Of a stretch of DNA of 64,000 bases, positions 1 through 7,889 are shown piece after piece (positions within the stretch are counted from its first letter, which is position 1; each line of letters starts with the position of its first letter). The notes under the pieces were generated by a model. It had not been told where the DNA came from. It saw only the letters and a program-made list of their open reading frames with translations, and did not search any database. The stretch lies in NCBI GenBank assembly GCA_030653545.1, contig JAURZE010000022.1, positions 496,001 through 560,000 on the forward strand. Reading direction: 5' to 3'. This stretch comes from Nitrospira sp. (GTDB lineage: Bacteria > Nitrospirota > Nitrospiria > Nitrospirales > Nitrospiraceae). The position numbers and the translations under genes were made by a program.

Positions 1-255
1 TAATTTCACAAAGGATTGGAGAGATCGAAGAAATGCAGCCGGATGCAGGCCAATCGCTTATTTCTCATTCATCGCGGAGCCGACGTCCACGCGACTTCTC
101 ATTCCATGAGTGTTTTCGCTCAACCCGCACAGTGCGGATATGACCATCTTCACAGGTGGAAAGCGAACGGCCGATCAGGGTTGTCTTGCAGGAGCAGTCA
201 GCTGCCGAACGGGCGCCGTGCAGAAAGACGAGACTCTCCGCACGGCTCACGGCGG

Positions 256-858
256 TTACTTCATTTTTCTGGGGTCTTGATACACCATGAGATGCGCATA
301 CGGGGTGCCCTCAAACATGATGTAGACTCCTGACGGGTTCGGCGCGACCGGCAGCTTCGTGCCTGCGGCATCAAACGGCCACATGAGCATCCAGTGTGGA
401 GGTTCGGAGACATTTTTCGCTCCATCTGCCGACATCACCACTTGGCCGCTTTTTTCAAAGTGCGAACCGCCGCGGGCCATATAGGCGATTCCCGGAACTG
501 TGTTCGTCGGCTTCTGGGCGTTATTCATCAAATCAGTCATCCATTGCTGCGCAGCCGCATCCATGCACATCGGATCCGGAGCCGGCAGGTTCAGGACCGT
601 AGGAATGCACGTGAAACCGTTGGCGCTCTTTCGCGCTTCGGTCAGCTTTCCATCCGCACCGAACACCATCACGCCGGCGTCTTTCGAAATGAGCGGCGTC
701 GCCGCGCTCAACGCGAGGGCGGCCTGTTCCTGCACAGACATGGCTTTGACTTCCTTCACGGAGGCCCCCTGCTTCGGCGCTTTATCCGCCGCGAGGACGA
801 CGGCCGGTATGGCGAGACAACAGGCAACCATACCGGCAAACAACATTGGCTTACTCAT
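256..858 (-). CDS. Exported protein of unknown function
   Basis: A 200-residue protein with a clear N-terminal signal peptide (hydrophobic stretch at about residues 6-20, then AVVLAADK), so it should act in the periplasm or outside the cell. The start is well placed behind a GGAGGG ribosome-binding site. The mature part has paired cysteines (FTCIPTV and DPMCMDAA) and a run of Met, Trp and Pro residues (EPPHWMLMWPFD). The protein ends in a well-ordered segment around GVYIMFEGTPYAHLMVY. I do not recognise the family from motifs. It stands alone, transcribed away from the neighbouring DUF2630 gene by about 120 bases. The reading frame is certain, the function is not. Confidence 0.85.
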   Translation of the reverse strand: MSKPMLFAGMVACCLAIPAVVLAADKAPKQGASVKEVKAMSVQEQAALALSAATPLISKDAGVMVFGADGKLTEARKSANGFTCIPTVLNLPAPDPMCMDAAAQQWMTDLMNNAQKPTNTVPGIAYMARGGSHFEKSGQVVMSADGAKNVSEPPHWMLMWPFDAAGTKLPVAPNPSGVYIMFEGTPYAHLMVYQDPRKMK

Positions 859-980
859 CGCACCCTCCTTGGTTAAAGATATGATGACGTACGGAGGAGA
901 TCATGCCGGCAGACCAGGAACAGGAAGCCTATCGATACAAACCGCACCAGCGAAGCGCGGCGCCGAGCGGGACTTGAGCC

Positions 981-1412
981 CTACTGCTCATAATTCTCGA
1001 CGATCTCCGGCGGGCGAATTCCCGCCTCGTTCGGATCAAGCCCGACGTCGCGAAGTGCTCGTCGCTGGCGCAAGAGATCCCAGCACTGATCCAGTTCGAC
1101 CCTGACTTGCGCCAGCCGCTTCCGATCAGCTTTGGGATGCGCTCTAAGCTCGTGCAATTGGTGCTCTTCTTCGACCAGGCGCTGAATGTGAGTGAGGACC
1201 GGCTGATCTTCGATTTGATTCTCCACGAGAACCTCCTCCAGCCCGGACGTAGTCGGCATGAATATGTTTTGATCGTACGCCCCCACCAACTTTCGGTCAA
1301 CTGACGCGGCGACCCATTTGATGACTGGAGAAATCAGACCAGTCGTGCCGTTCACCTTGTCCGAAAGAGTGCGGTCGGCAATGTCGAAGGGCTCGCCGAA
1401 CGTGGAATTCAA
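981..1412 (-). CDS. DUF2630 family protein with an unusual N-terminal extension
   Basis: The C-terminal half (from about residue 70) carries the DUF2630 signature: a HIQRLVEEEHQL helix, a Leu-rich segment, then LDQCWDLLRQRRALRD and a closing RPPEIVENYEQ. Function of the family is unknown. DUF2630 proteins are normally about 80 residues, so the first 60 or so residues here are extra. The first start in frame is a TTG with no ribosome-binding site. The frame stays open for a further 40 codons upstream, into a good TGAGGAGG site just after the glycosyltransferase stop, but no ATG, GTG or TTG is found there. Either the true start is non-standard, or the 5' end has decayed or recombined. A shorter product from the ATG at about 1262 is possible. 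Confidence 0.7.
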   Translation of the reverse strand: MNSTFGEPFDIADRTLSDKVNGTTGLISPVIKWVAASVDRKLVGAYDQNIFMPTTSGLEEVLVENQIEDQPVLTHIQRLVEEEHQLHELRAHPKADRKRLAQVRVELDQCWDLLRQRRALRDVGLDPNEAGIRPPEIVENYEQ

Positions 1413-1528
1413 GGGAGGCTGGAGAAGTCGCAGGCCGATCGCCAGTGCGTCCTTGACGAGGGAATAACTCTTGGCAGCGTCTATCCGATTGAGGATTCTC
1501 TGTCCCTCTGATGAATCCTCCTCAATGA

Positions 1529-3937
1529 TTACTTATTAGTCAACTCGCAAGGAACAATGGCCTCTGCGAGCTCTTCGAAATGAGTGCTCCATTCCAGCAG
1601 CGGCCTGATCAAACCGGGTATATGCCCTCCGATGTTCCCGCGCGCAGAATTGCCTTGCTTACTTTCCACCACTTGGAACATCACAGCCTCGTGTTCCTCA
1701 ATATCAACCTCCCTCGTTTGCAAGGTTCGGCAAAACACGCTGACAAAATACGTTCCCTCAGTGAGCAAGTGACCGGGCACGGTTCCCTGACTCATATACT
1801 TTCCGATAGTTCGAGGACAATCTCTCCAAGCGCTATTAACCTCATACGCCAGGAACAGCAGATCGCCCTTTTCATTGAACAGTCCGAAATGAGGGGCGAG
1901 AATGAGACCTGGTTGAAGCACCTCGTATTCCAACTCCACACTGAACGGCCTGCTGATGTCGATGACATTGGCAATCGCTCTGTGATCATTGTGAATGCGT
2001 ACGGCACGAATCCTGACAGCATCATTTCCAGGAGCACTCGCCCGGTCATACCACTCCCTTGCACTGGACGCATGAATCCCGCCATGCAGGTACTTGCTGA
2101 CGACTTCTCCTGTCGGCCCATCGGCAACCAAGCGTCCTTTGTCCAAAAGGATCGCTCTATGACAGAGCCTCGTAACCGTGGGAAGGTCATGAGAAACTAC
2201 AATCACAGTCCTTCCTTGCTTCCCCATCTCCTGTATCTTACTCAAGCATTTCTTCTGAAACTCCCCGTCACCAACCGAGAGCACCTCATCCACAATTAGT
2301 ACTTCAGACTCTAAATGTGCGGCGACGGCGAAGGCGAGCCTGACATACATGCCGCTTGAATAACGTTTGACCGGCGTATCGAGATACTTTCCAATCCCAG
2401 AGAACGCCACAATCTCATCAAATCGCGCGTCAATTTCTTGCTTTTTCATCCCCAGGATAATGCCGCTCAAGTAGACGTTGTCACGTCCCGACAGCTCGGG
2501 GTGAAAGCCGGTACCGACTTCGAGCAGTGTCCCGACCCTCCCGAATATTTCGACGCGGCCGCTCGTCGGCTCAGTGACACGCGATAAGATCTTCAACAGG
2601 GTGCTTTTCCCTGCCCCGTTCCTTCCGATAACGCCCACGACCTCTCCACGCATAATTTCGAATGAGGCATCCTGTAACGACCAAATCGCTTCTTGGCTCG
2701 TCTCCCTAGGACTTCTCCAGATATTTCTGAACGATTCATGAAGCCGTTCGGATAGCGTTTGGCTGCTCTCTGGTCTCACCGTAATGGTGTATTGCTTAGA
2801 CAGCCGCTCAACTTTCACCGCAATCTGATCCTGTGCTACCGGCTGTTTCTGCTTTACACCGCCAGATGGAGCGAGAAGGCTCTTCATACCGTTTAGGTAG
2901 CTCCAAATCCGTTCTCGAGTCGCTTTGGAAAGTAGTCGGCGAGCAACCGGACTGATGACCTCAATGATACGCCAGACCACGCGGGTTTTATACCGAAGCA
3001 TCTGCGTCTTAAGCCTGGCGAGCCTGGGATACCTATAGGGGTGCAGGGCTTCTCTCAACGCGATCCACACGCGGGCATCCCGGACATGATGGTGACGGCA
3101 AAAGTCTTCTGCCCATTGCAGGAATCTTCCTCTCGCATCGTAAGCTTGATTCAGCTTCACAGCTTGAGCACAACTCGAATCCGAGTGTTTCCGATACTTG
3201 TACCACACCCGACTCGACGCATAGACGAGGAACCGTAAACAGAATTTGACCCTGAATACCTGGTCCTCATACATACCTCTGAATTTGTCTTCGAAGCCGC
3301 CGACCGCTCGAACCAGCGCCGTGCGGAACAAATTGCCAGAGGGAGTAGCACTCTCGTTACGAATAAAAGCCGCCAAAACCTTTGGGCCCTCAATTTCTAC
3401 ATTGGGTTCCTGATCAAGATTTTGAATGAAATCTCGACGCTGCTCATCGGAGTCTCCATTCCACCCGAACCAATGGTGCATGGGTCCATAGACCATTCCC
3501 ACTTCCGGATGATCCTCCAGCAGTGCCACCTGCTCTCTCAGTGCTTCCGGAGTTAAGACATCGTCACCGTCTAGAAACAGCACATACTCACCCTGCGCAT
3601 GCGTGAGTCCCAAATTACGTGATGCGCTCATCCCCCGGTTGACATGCCTCTCGTGCTCAAGATAGCGGATTTTGTGTGGCAGCCGCCATGCCGCGACTTT
3701 GGCAATGTCGGTACTGCCGTCCGTGGAACCGTCATCCACTAGAAGTAACTCCCACGTGTCACAGGTCTGGGACAAAACGCTATCTACCGCTTCTTGAAGG
3801 TACAGCGCTTCATCCAAGAAAATCAGAACAACCGATACCTGTGGTTGCTGATAAAGAGCCCTACGGCCCATCAATGGATCCGTGACGTCTGTTTTCCATA
3901 TATCGCTGCGCTCTGGATGGTGATCAGTCGGTATCAT
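1529..3937 (-). CDS. Fused GT2 glycosyltransferase and Wzt/TagH-type polysaccharide export ATPase
   Basis: About 802 residues combining two enzymes. Residues about 33-260 are a family 2 glycosyltransferase: VSVVLIFLDEA opening strand, DDGSTDGS at 68-75 and the metal-binding DGDD at 123-126. Residues about 375-630 are an ABC ATPase of the O-antigen/teichoic-acid exporter type: Walker A GRNGAGKS (438-445), signature YSSGM (526-530), Walker B LIVDE and VSHD switch histidine. The last 150 residues resemble the Wzt C-terminal domain that reads the polysaccharide end. The start at 3937 is preferred over an in-frame ATG at 3982 because only it has a GGAGAG site. No permease (Wzm) lies next to it, so the partner must be elsewhere. 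The product is probably a cytoplasmic-face coupling of sugar transfer and export. Confidence 0.85.
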   Translation of the reverse strand: MIPTDHHPERSDIWKTDVTDPLMGRRALYQQPQVSVVLIFLDEALYLQEAVDSVLSQTCDTWELLLVDDGSTDGSTDIAKVAAWRLPHKIRYLEHERHVNRGMSASRNLGLTHAQGEYVLFLDGDDVLTPEALREQVALLEDHPEVGMVYGPMHHWFGWNGDSDEQRRDFIQNLDQEPNVEIEGPKVLAAFIRNESATPSGNLFRTALVRAVGGFEDKFRGMYEDQVFRVKFCLRFLVYASSRVWYKYRKHSDSSCAQAVKLNQAYDARGRFLQWAEDFCRHHHVRDARVWIALREALHPYRYPRLARLKTQMLRYKTRVVWRIIEVISPVARRLLSKATRERIWSYLNGMKSLLAPSGGVKQKQPVAQDQIAVKVERLSKQYTITVRPESSQTLSERLHESFRNIWRSPRETSQEAIWSLQDASFEIMRGEVVGVIGRNGAGKSTLLKILSRVTEPTSGRVEIFGRVGTLLEVGTGFHPELSGRDNVYLSGIILGMKKQEIDARFDEIVAFSGIGKYLDTPVKRYSSGMYVRLAFAVAAHLESEVLIVDEVLSVGDGEFQKKCLSKIQEMGKQGRTVIVVSHDLPTVTRLCHRAILLDKGRLVADGPTGEVVSKYLHGGIHASSAREWYDRASAPGNDAVRIRAVRIHNDHRAIANVIDISRPFSVELEYEVLQPGLILAPHFGLFNEKGDLLFLAYEVNSAWRDCPRTIGKYMSQGTVPGHLLTEGTYFVSVFCRTLQTREVDIEEHEAVMFQVVESKQGNSARGNIGGHIPGLIRPLLEWSTHFEELAEAIVPCELTNK

Positions 3938-4342
3938 CGTGTGCTCTCCGAAGAAGGTTAGATCGCTTGGAGTTCGGTTCATTCGATAGTACTTGGGTAA
4001 TAATCTCTGTTTCAGTACTGGGCTCTCCGGATCATTTTATCCTCTGGGAGAAAGCAATCTGGTCAAAAGTGCTCAGGATGTAACAATTGCGATGACTGCC
4101 CTCAAGACTCACACCCAGGCCAAGGACGTGCCATGTGCCAGTCGATGCCTTATGATGCACGCCATCAGCAATAACTGATGAGAACCTCGCGAGAAACTGA
4201 ACACCCCATTCGCGACGCATGGGTGCGCTGATTCAGGCCGGGTCGTTCTCGCCTGTGACCTAAACACCCTCGCGTCTAAGACACAGACGAGACCAGACCG
4301 ACTGACCAGGTCTAGCTGTCATATTTGGGGCGACTCTCTCCG
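3938..4342. other. Intergenic region without a convincing gene
   Basis: Only short open frames without ribosome-binding sites are seen. The stretch includes the upstream region of the glycosyltransferase/ATPase gene. An 18-base motif TGAGCACTTTTGACCAGA (minus strand, near 4060-4077) recurs with one change upstream of the TPR lipoprotein gene. Confidence 0.5.
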
Positions 4343-4750
4343 CTACCGCCCGCCTGATTTCCCCGGTGGTGATCCTCCAGCAGGGGGATTGATGCTCTTC
4401 TGTGCGGGAGGCACCGCGTCAGGATTCTTCGATATACCGGGATCAAGGCTCGGTGGTTTCACCGCACCGCGGGGATCACCGAGTTTCTCCGGCATATGCT
4501 GGATACCCGGATCGCTCTTGGACGGAGCAGGCGGGACCTTGCCGGGCTCGATCATTTGTTCCGGAATAACGCCGGGGTCCGGCGCGCGACTGCCCGCCGG
4601 CGGGGACGACGGAAGTCCATCGGCAGCATAGGTCACGACAGGAAGAAAGCTCAGAATGAGAATGCTCGCAAGCTGATTCGGCTTCCCGGACCATCTTCTG
4701 AGAGCCAGTGAAGGGGAATCGTGTTCGCACATACGTGTAGACCGCATCAT
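4343..4750 (-). CDS. Exported proline/glycine-rich small protein
   Basis: A 135-residue protein. The start at 4750 has a GCGAGGTG site directly upstream, whereas the longer in-frame start at 4948 would overlap the metallothionein gene in another frame and lacks any sequence logic. An N-terminal Arg-rich segment precedes a hydrophobic signal (LASILILSFLPVVTYAADG). The mature part is low-complexity, with repeated Asp-Pro-Gly units (PDPGVIPEQ, SDPGIQHMPEKL, LDPGISKNPD) and many prolines. This points to an extended, probably unstructured periplasmic protein. No catalytic motif is visible and I do not assign a function. It is 55 bases downstream of the metallothionein gene and probably cotranscribed. 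Confidence 0.75.
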   Translation of the reverse strand: MMRSTRMCEHDSPSLALRRWSGKPNQLASILILSFLPVVTYAADGLPSSPPAGSRAPDPGVIPEQMIEPGKVPPAPSKSDPGIQHMPEKLGDPRGAVKPPSLDPGISKNPDAVPPAQKSINPPAGGSPPGKSGGR

Positions 4751-4805
4751 ATTCACCTCGCTGCTTTTGCTATGTTCCGGCCCCCTGCGAGGACCCGATC
4801 TGCTA

Positions 4806-4943
4806 TTACTTCTTTCCGCATCCCGCATGACCACAAGGACAGGGATCACCGGTTTTAGCCTCCCGACAGTTTGACGAACAGAATTCTTTCCCCGGCTCGG
4901 CCGGACAGGTACAGCCCGGGTGCGCACATAGTTTTTCCGCCAT
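4806..4943 (-). CDS. Small bacterial metallothionein-like protein
   Basis: A 45-residue, cysteine-rich protein with nine Cys and two His residues: CAHPGCTC, then FCSSNCREA, then CPCGHAGC. This spacing matches the bacterial metallothionein family (SmtA/BmtA type), which binds zinc and other soft metals in a cytoplasmic thiolate cluster. The start is fixed by a perfect AGGAGG seven bases upstream. A competing ATG five bases upstream belongs to a different frame. The gene is shorter than usual annotation thresholds. It lies upstream of the exported Pro-rich protein, in a neighbourhood of metal- and stress-type genes. Family assignment is from the Cys pattern only. Confidence 0.85.
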   Translation of the reverse strand: MAEKLCAHPGCTCPAEPGKEFCSSNCREAKTGDPCPCGHAGCGKK

Positions 4944-5088
4944 GGCATACCTCCTGAAATCGGGTCGGGATGAGCAAGGCGTCAGACACGCCTTACTCCC
5001 CGCCCCTCAGTGATCGACTCACAACGCCTTCGTCCATCCGGAGTGGACGTCGACGGAGCGGGCCCCGTCGACGCTCCCGACGAGAATC

Positions 5089-5499
5089 TTATGACGTGTG
5101 TTTCTTGACGATTGCTGAATCTTTAATAGCCGGATTCGTCGGGGAAAGTGCCGCCGCCTGCTTGAAGGCCGCCGTCGCCTGATCATGCTTTCCGATCTTG
5201 TCGAAACTGAGGCCCAAGTTATACTGGGCTTCAGCCGACTTCGGATCAGCCTTGACGGCTTTCTGGAAGCCTTCGATCGCGGCATCCATTTTCCCCTGCT
5301 TATACTGGGAGACGGCCTCGTCATTGTCCGCCCGGCCGGGAGAATCGGCAGTCGCCATCAGCGCTGTCTCCGACGCAGGCACCGCCTCTGCGGCACTGGT
5401 CTTCGCCGCAGGCATCGACGGCTTATTGGAATCGCACGATGCGAGGATGGGAATGAGCCCTGCGAGCATCACACTCACAACTAAAGAGACCTGTTTCAC
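5089..5499 (-). CDS. TPR-containing lipoprotein
   Basis: About 136 residues. The start is a GTG at 5499, six bases after a strong AGGAGG; an upstream ATG at 5520 lies before that site and is unlikely. A lipoprotein signal ends in LIPILASC, so the mature protein should be lipid-anchored at the cysteine. An Ala-rich linker follows. The C-terminal half has two tetratricopeptide units (AVSQYKQGKMDAAIEGFQKAVKADP and AQYNLGLSFDKIGKHDQATAAFKQAAALSP). Such small TPR lipoproteins usually serve as scaffolds in envelope complexes; the partner here is unknown. Confidence 0.85.
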   Translation of the reverse strand: MKQVSLVVSVMLAGLIPILASCDSNKPSMPAAKTSAAEAVPASETALMATADSPGRADNDEAVSQYKQGKMDAAIEGFQKAVKADPKSAEAQYNLGLSFDKIGKHDQATAAFKQAAALSPTNPAIKDSAIVKKHTS

Positions 5500-5814
5500 A
5501 ATGCACCTCCTGTTAGACATAGATCATACGTTTTGTACATACTGGTGCACTGCGAAGCGCCTCGTCTGATCAAAAGTGCTCACTTCATCGAGAAACCGGA
5601 GAACGATACAAAGCACAACTGGTCTGCATGATTTCAAAACGCTTCTCACCCGTCATGGCTCTTCTCCTCGAAACGATCGCTCCGGCCCTGGCGTATACTC
5701 ACGTGAGAAGAGCACTGATGTACTGAATAGAAAGCCCCTAGTGCCGTAGCCTTGTCCGGAATAGATGGACGGGTCAGTTGGCGATTGGCACATGCTTGCG
5801 AAGGAAGGCACAGA
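5500..5814. other. Divergent intergenic region
   Basis: It separates the TPR lipoprotein gene (minus) from the VIT-family gene (plus). No gene is supported. It contains a second copy of the TGAGCACTTTTGA motif (minus strand, near 5568-5585), but no clear promoter could be assigned. Confidence 0.5.
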
Positions 5815-6504
5815 ATGCCACACAGCGAAATACACAAGACCCACCGCATCGGATGGCTCCGTGCGGCCGTGCTTGGCGCCAACGACGGGATTGTCTCTAC
5901 CGCAAGTCTCGTCTTAGGCGTGGCTGCCGCAGGCGCAAATACAACAAACATTATGATCGCAGGAGTGGCCGGTCTGGTGGCCGGCGCGATGTCGATGGCG
6001 GCGGGAGAATATGTGTCGGTGAGCTCACAAGCCGACACCGAGCGGGCCGACCTGGACCGTGAACGAAGGGAGCTCGCAACACATCCCAAGCAGGAGCAGA
6101 AAGAAATGACCGATATCTACATCGGGCGTGGACTGGATGCAGCGCTCGCCTCGAAGGTCGCGACCCAGTTGATGGCGCATGATGCCCTCGGCGCCCATGG
6201 ACGCGATGAGCTGGGGATATCCGGCAAATCGGCCGCAAGACCGGTTCAAGCCGCGTTGGCATCAGCCGTCACCTTCTCAGTGGGTGCGATCCTGCCCCTC
6301 CTGGTGGTCCTTGTCGTGCCGACAGCGACGCTCATGTGGGCCGTCTCCGGCAGTTCGCTCCTGTTTCTCGCCCTCCTGGGTGCCCTGGCTGCACAGGTCG
6401 GCGGAGCCCCCGTACTCACGGCGACCGCGCGGGTGACCTTTTGGGGTGCCCTCGCCATGGCCTTGACCGCCGGAGTAGGCGCGGTGTTTGGTGTCGCCGC
6501 TTGA
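5815..6504 (+). CDS. VIT1/CCC1 family transition-metal transporter
   Basis: A 229-residue membrane protein of the vacuolar iron transporter family, which moves Fe2+ or Mn2+ across a membrane in exchange for protons. The N-terminal helix carries the family signature GANDGIVSTASLVLGV, followed by a second helix with AGLVAGAMSMAAGEYVSVSSQ. A charged cytoplasmic hairpin (about residues 75-145) probably holds the metal-binding region. Three hydrophobic segments close the protein. The start at 5815 has GAAGGAAGG upstream; the open frame extends 21 codons further but without such a site. In bacteria these proteins export or sequester iron or manganese. The nearby metallothionein is consistent with metal handling. 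Confidence 0.9.
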   Translation: MPHSEIHKTHRIGWLRAAVLGANDGIVSTASLVLGVAAAGANTTNIMIAGVAGLVAGAMSMAAGEYVSVSSQADTERADLDRERRELATHPKQEQKEMTDIYIGRGLDAALASKVATQLMAHDALGAHGRDELGISGKSAARPVQAALASAVTFSVGAILPLLVVLVVPTATLMWAVSGSSLLFLALLGALAAQVGGAPVLTATARVTFWGALAMALTAGVGAVFGVAA

Positions 6505-6714
6505 AAGCCCTGTCACACAGGAACTGATCCAAACCACCAGATTTTCTGGCACCAACACCGCTCTTCAACTGTTCACTATTGATCAGTTTTCAGAATTCCC
6601 ACTGGATATCATAAATGTAGTGTTGCGCTTCTTGATCGCTTGCTCGTCGAGCCTTGCGGTCATATGCGGCAAGTCAGAAGGTCTACGGATTCCACTTTTA
6701 ACCAGGAGGATTCA

Positions 6715-6990
6715 ATGCACAAGGTCATGGTAGTCGCCATCGCAGTGATCGGGATGTTCTCGGGAATGCCACAGATGGCTCAAGCCGATGACGCGAAGGC
6801 CAAGATGGAAAGTATGAAAGGGGAAGTGAAGGCCAAGGGGCAAGAAGCGAAGGGCGAAACGAAGGCCATAATAGAAGAGGCCCAGGGAAATAAAGTCAGC
6901 GGAACGATGGAGCGGGCAAAAGGCAAGACCAAAGCCGCCGGCGAACGTATCAAAGGCAAGGCGAAAGAATTAAAGGCCAAGACCGAATAA
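6715..6990 (+). CDS. Exported CsbD-like, Lys/Ala-rich stress protein
   Basis: A 91-residue protein with a signal peptide (residues 1-24, ending MAQADDA) followed by an Ala/Lys/Glu-rich helical domain with repeated AKG and MKG units (EVKAKGQEAKGETK, TMERAKGKTKAAGERIKGKAKELK). This composition is typical of CsbD-like and LEA-like stress proteins, which are usually cytoplasmic, so the signal peptide is notable. The start has a perfect AGGAGG five bases upstream. It is followed 55 bases later by the Spy/CpxP-like gene and then the lmo0937-like gene, and the three probably form one transcript. Confidence 0.85.
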   Translation: MHKVMVVAIAVIGMFSGMPQMAQADDAKAKMESMKGEVKAKGQEAKGETKAIIEEAQGNKVSGTMERAKGKTKAAGERIKGKAKELKAKTE

Positions 6991-7045
6991 CACCGTCAAC
7001 TCGGCATCGGCCCTTCAAGGAGCGGCGCCATTCAAGGAGGTTTCA

Positions 7046-7579
7046 ATGAAGACCCGTCAACTCATAACAGGGACCATGAGCATGATCGCCATGTTAGGCC
7101 TGGGAGTGCAGCCCAGCCTGGCAGACTCGGAATATGGGTCCGCGCATGCGTCGGCGGGCAGTCATGGCGGTTATGAGGAAAGGATGGGCCATCATGGCCA
7201 TGCGGCGGACCACCTCCGGCATATGTTAAAGCACCAGCAGGAGATCGGGCTGACCGAAGAACAGGTCAAGAAATTGAAAACCGTCGAACTGGATTACGAT
7301 CGCGCGCGGATTAAGGCCGACGCGGAAATCCTCGTGGCCGAACGCGAATTACTGGCGCTGGTGGAAGATGAGAAGACCGATCTGTCCGCTCTCGAAGCCA
7401 AAGTGAAACAGAGCGAGATGCTCGAGGTTGGACTCCGGATGTCGGCATTCAAAGCCCGCCGCGACGCGCTGGCGGTCCTGACACCCGAGCAACGCGAGAA
7501 AGCCAAAGCATCACATGAAAAACGGATGCAGGAGATGCGGAGCGGTACACAGGGCTCCACGCCCCGAGGAAGCCACTAG
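7046..7579 (+). CDS. Spy/CpxP-like periplasmic protein
   Basis: A 177-residue protein with a signal peptide (cleavage near LADSEYG) and a His/Gly-rich segment (GYEERMGHHGHAADHLRHMLKHQ) that could bind metal. The core has the LTEEQVKKLKTVELDYDRARIK and LTPEQREKAKASHEKR segments characteristic of the LTxxQ family (Spy, CpxP, ZraP), which form periplasmic chaperone dimers or sense envelope and metal stress. The start is set by AAGGAGG six bases upstream. The His-rich insert suggests ZraP-like metal binding, but this is inference. Confidence 0.85.
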   Translation: MKTRQLITGTMSMIAMLGLGVQPSLADSEYGSAHASAGSHGGYEERMGHHGHAADHLRHMLKHQQEIGLTEEQVKKLKTVELDYDRARIKADAEILVAERELLALVEDEKTDLSALEAKVKQSEMLEVGLRMSAFKARRDALAVLTPEQREKAKASHEKRMQEMRSGTQGSTPRGSH

Positions 7580-7632
7580 GTCCCTACAGGAGAACCGTCG
7601 GCAGACCATTTTATAAAGCAAGGAGACACACG

Positions 7633-7779
7633 ATGCTCGAGACGATTGCGATTGTGCTCGTAATTCTCTGGATTCTAGGCCTTGTCAGTTCCTACACCAT
7701 GGGCGGATTCATTCATGCCCTCTTGGTCCTCGCGATCGTGGTCATTCTGATCCGGGTCATTCAAGGTCGCCGCGTGTAA
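7633..7779 (+). CDS. Small lmo0937-family membrane protein
   Basis: A 48-residue protein with two hydrophobic helices (IAIVLVILWILGLVSSYTMGG and HALLVLAIVVILIRVIQG), matching the small lmo0937-type membrane proteins found across bacteria, often beside CsbD-like stress genes as here. The ATG follows AGGAGACACACG. The gene is too short for most gene callers. The function of the family is unknown. Confidence 0.85.
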   Translation: MLETIAIVLVILWILGLVSSYTMGGFIHALLVLAIVVILIRVIQGRRV

Positions 7780-7889
7780 ATTCCCCGGGGACTGCACCGG
7801 TGGCAACTCTGGTCGCGGCGCGCGGAAAGGGACCGTCATGCTTTGTCTTGTGTGACACGTCACCCGCTACTCGGCGGGCTCTCTCCGCA

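Noticed and set aside
16-250. Open frames at the window start on both strands
   Set aside because: No ribosome-binding site and no protein-like pattern; they overlap each other.
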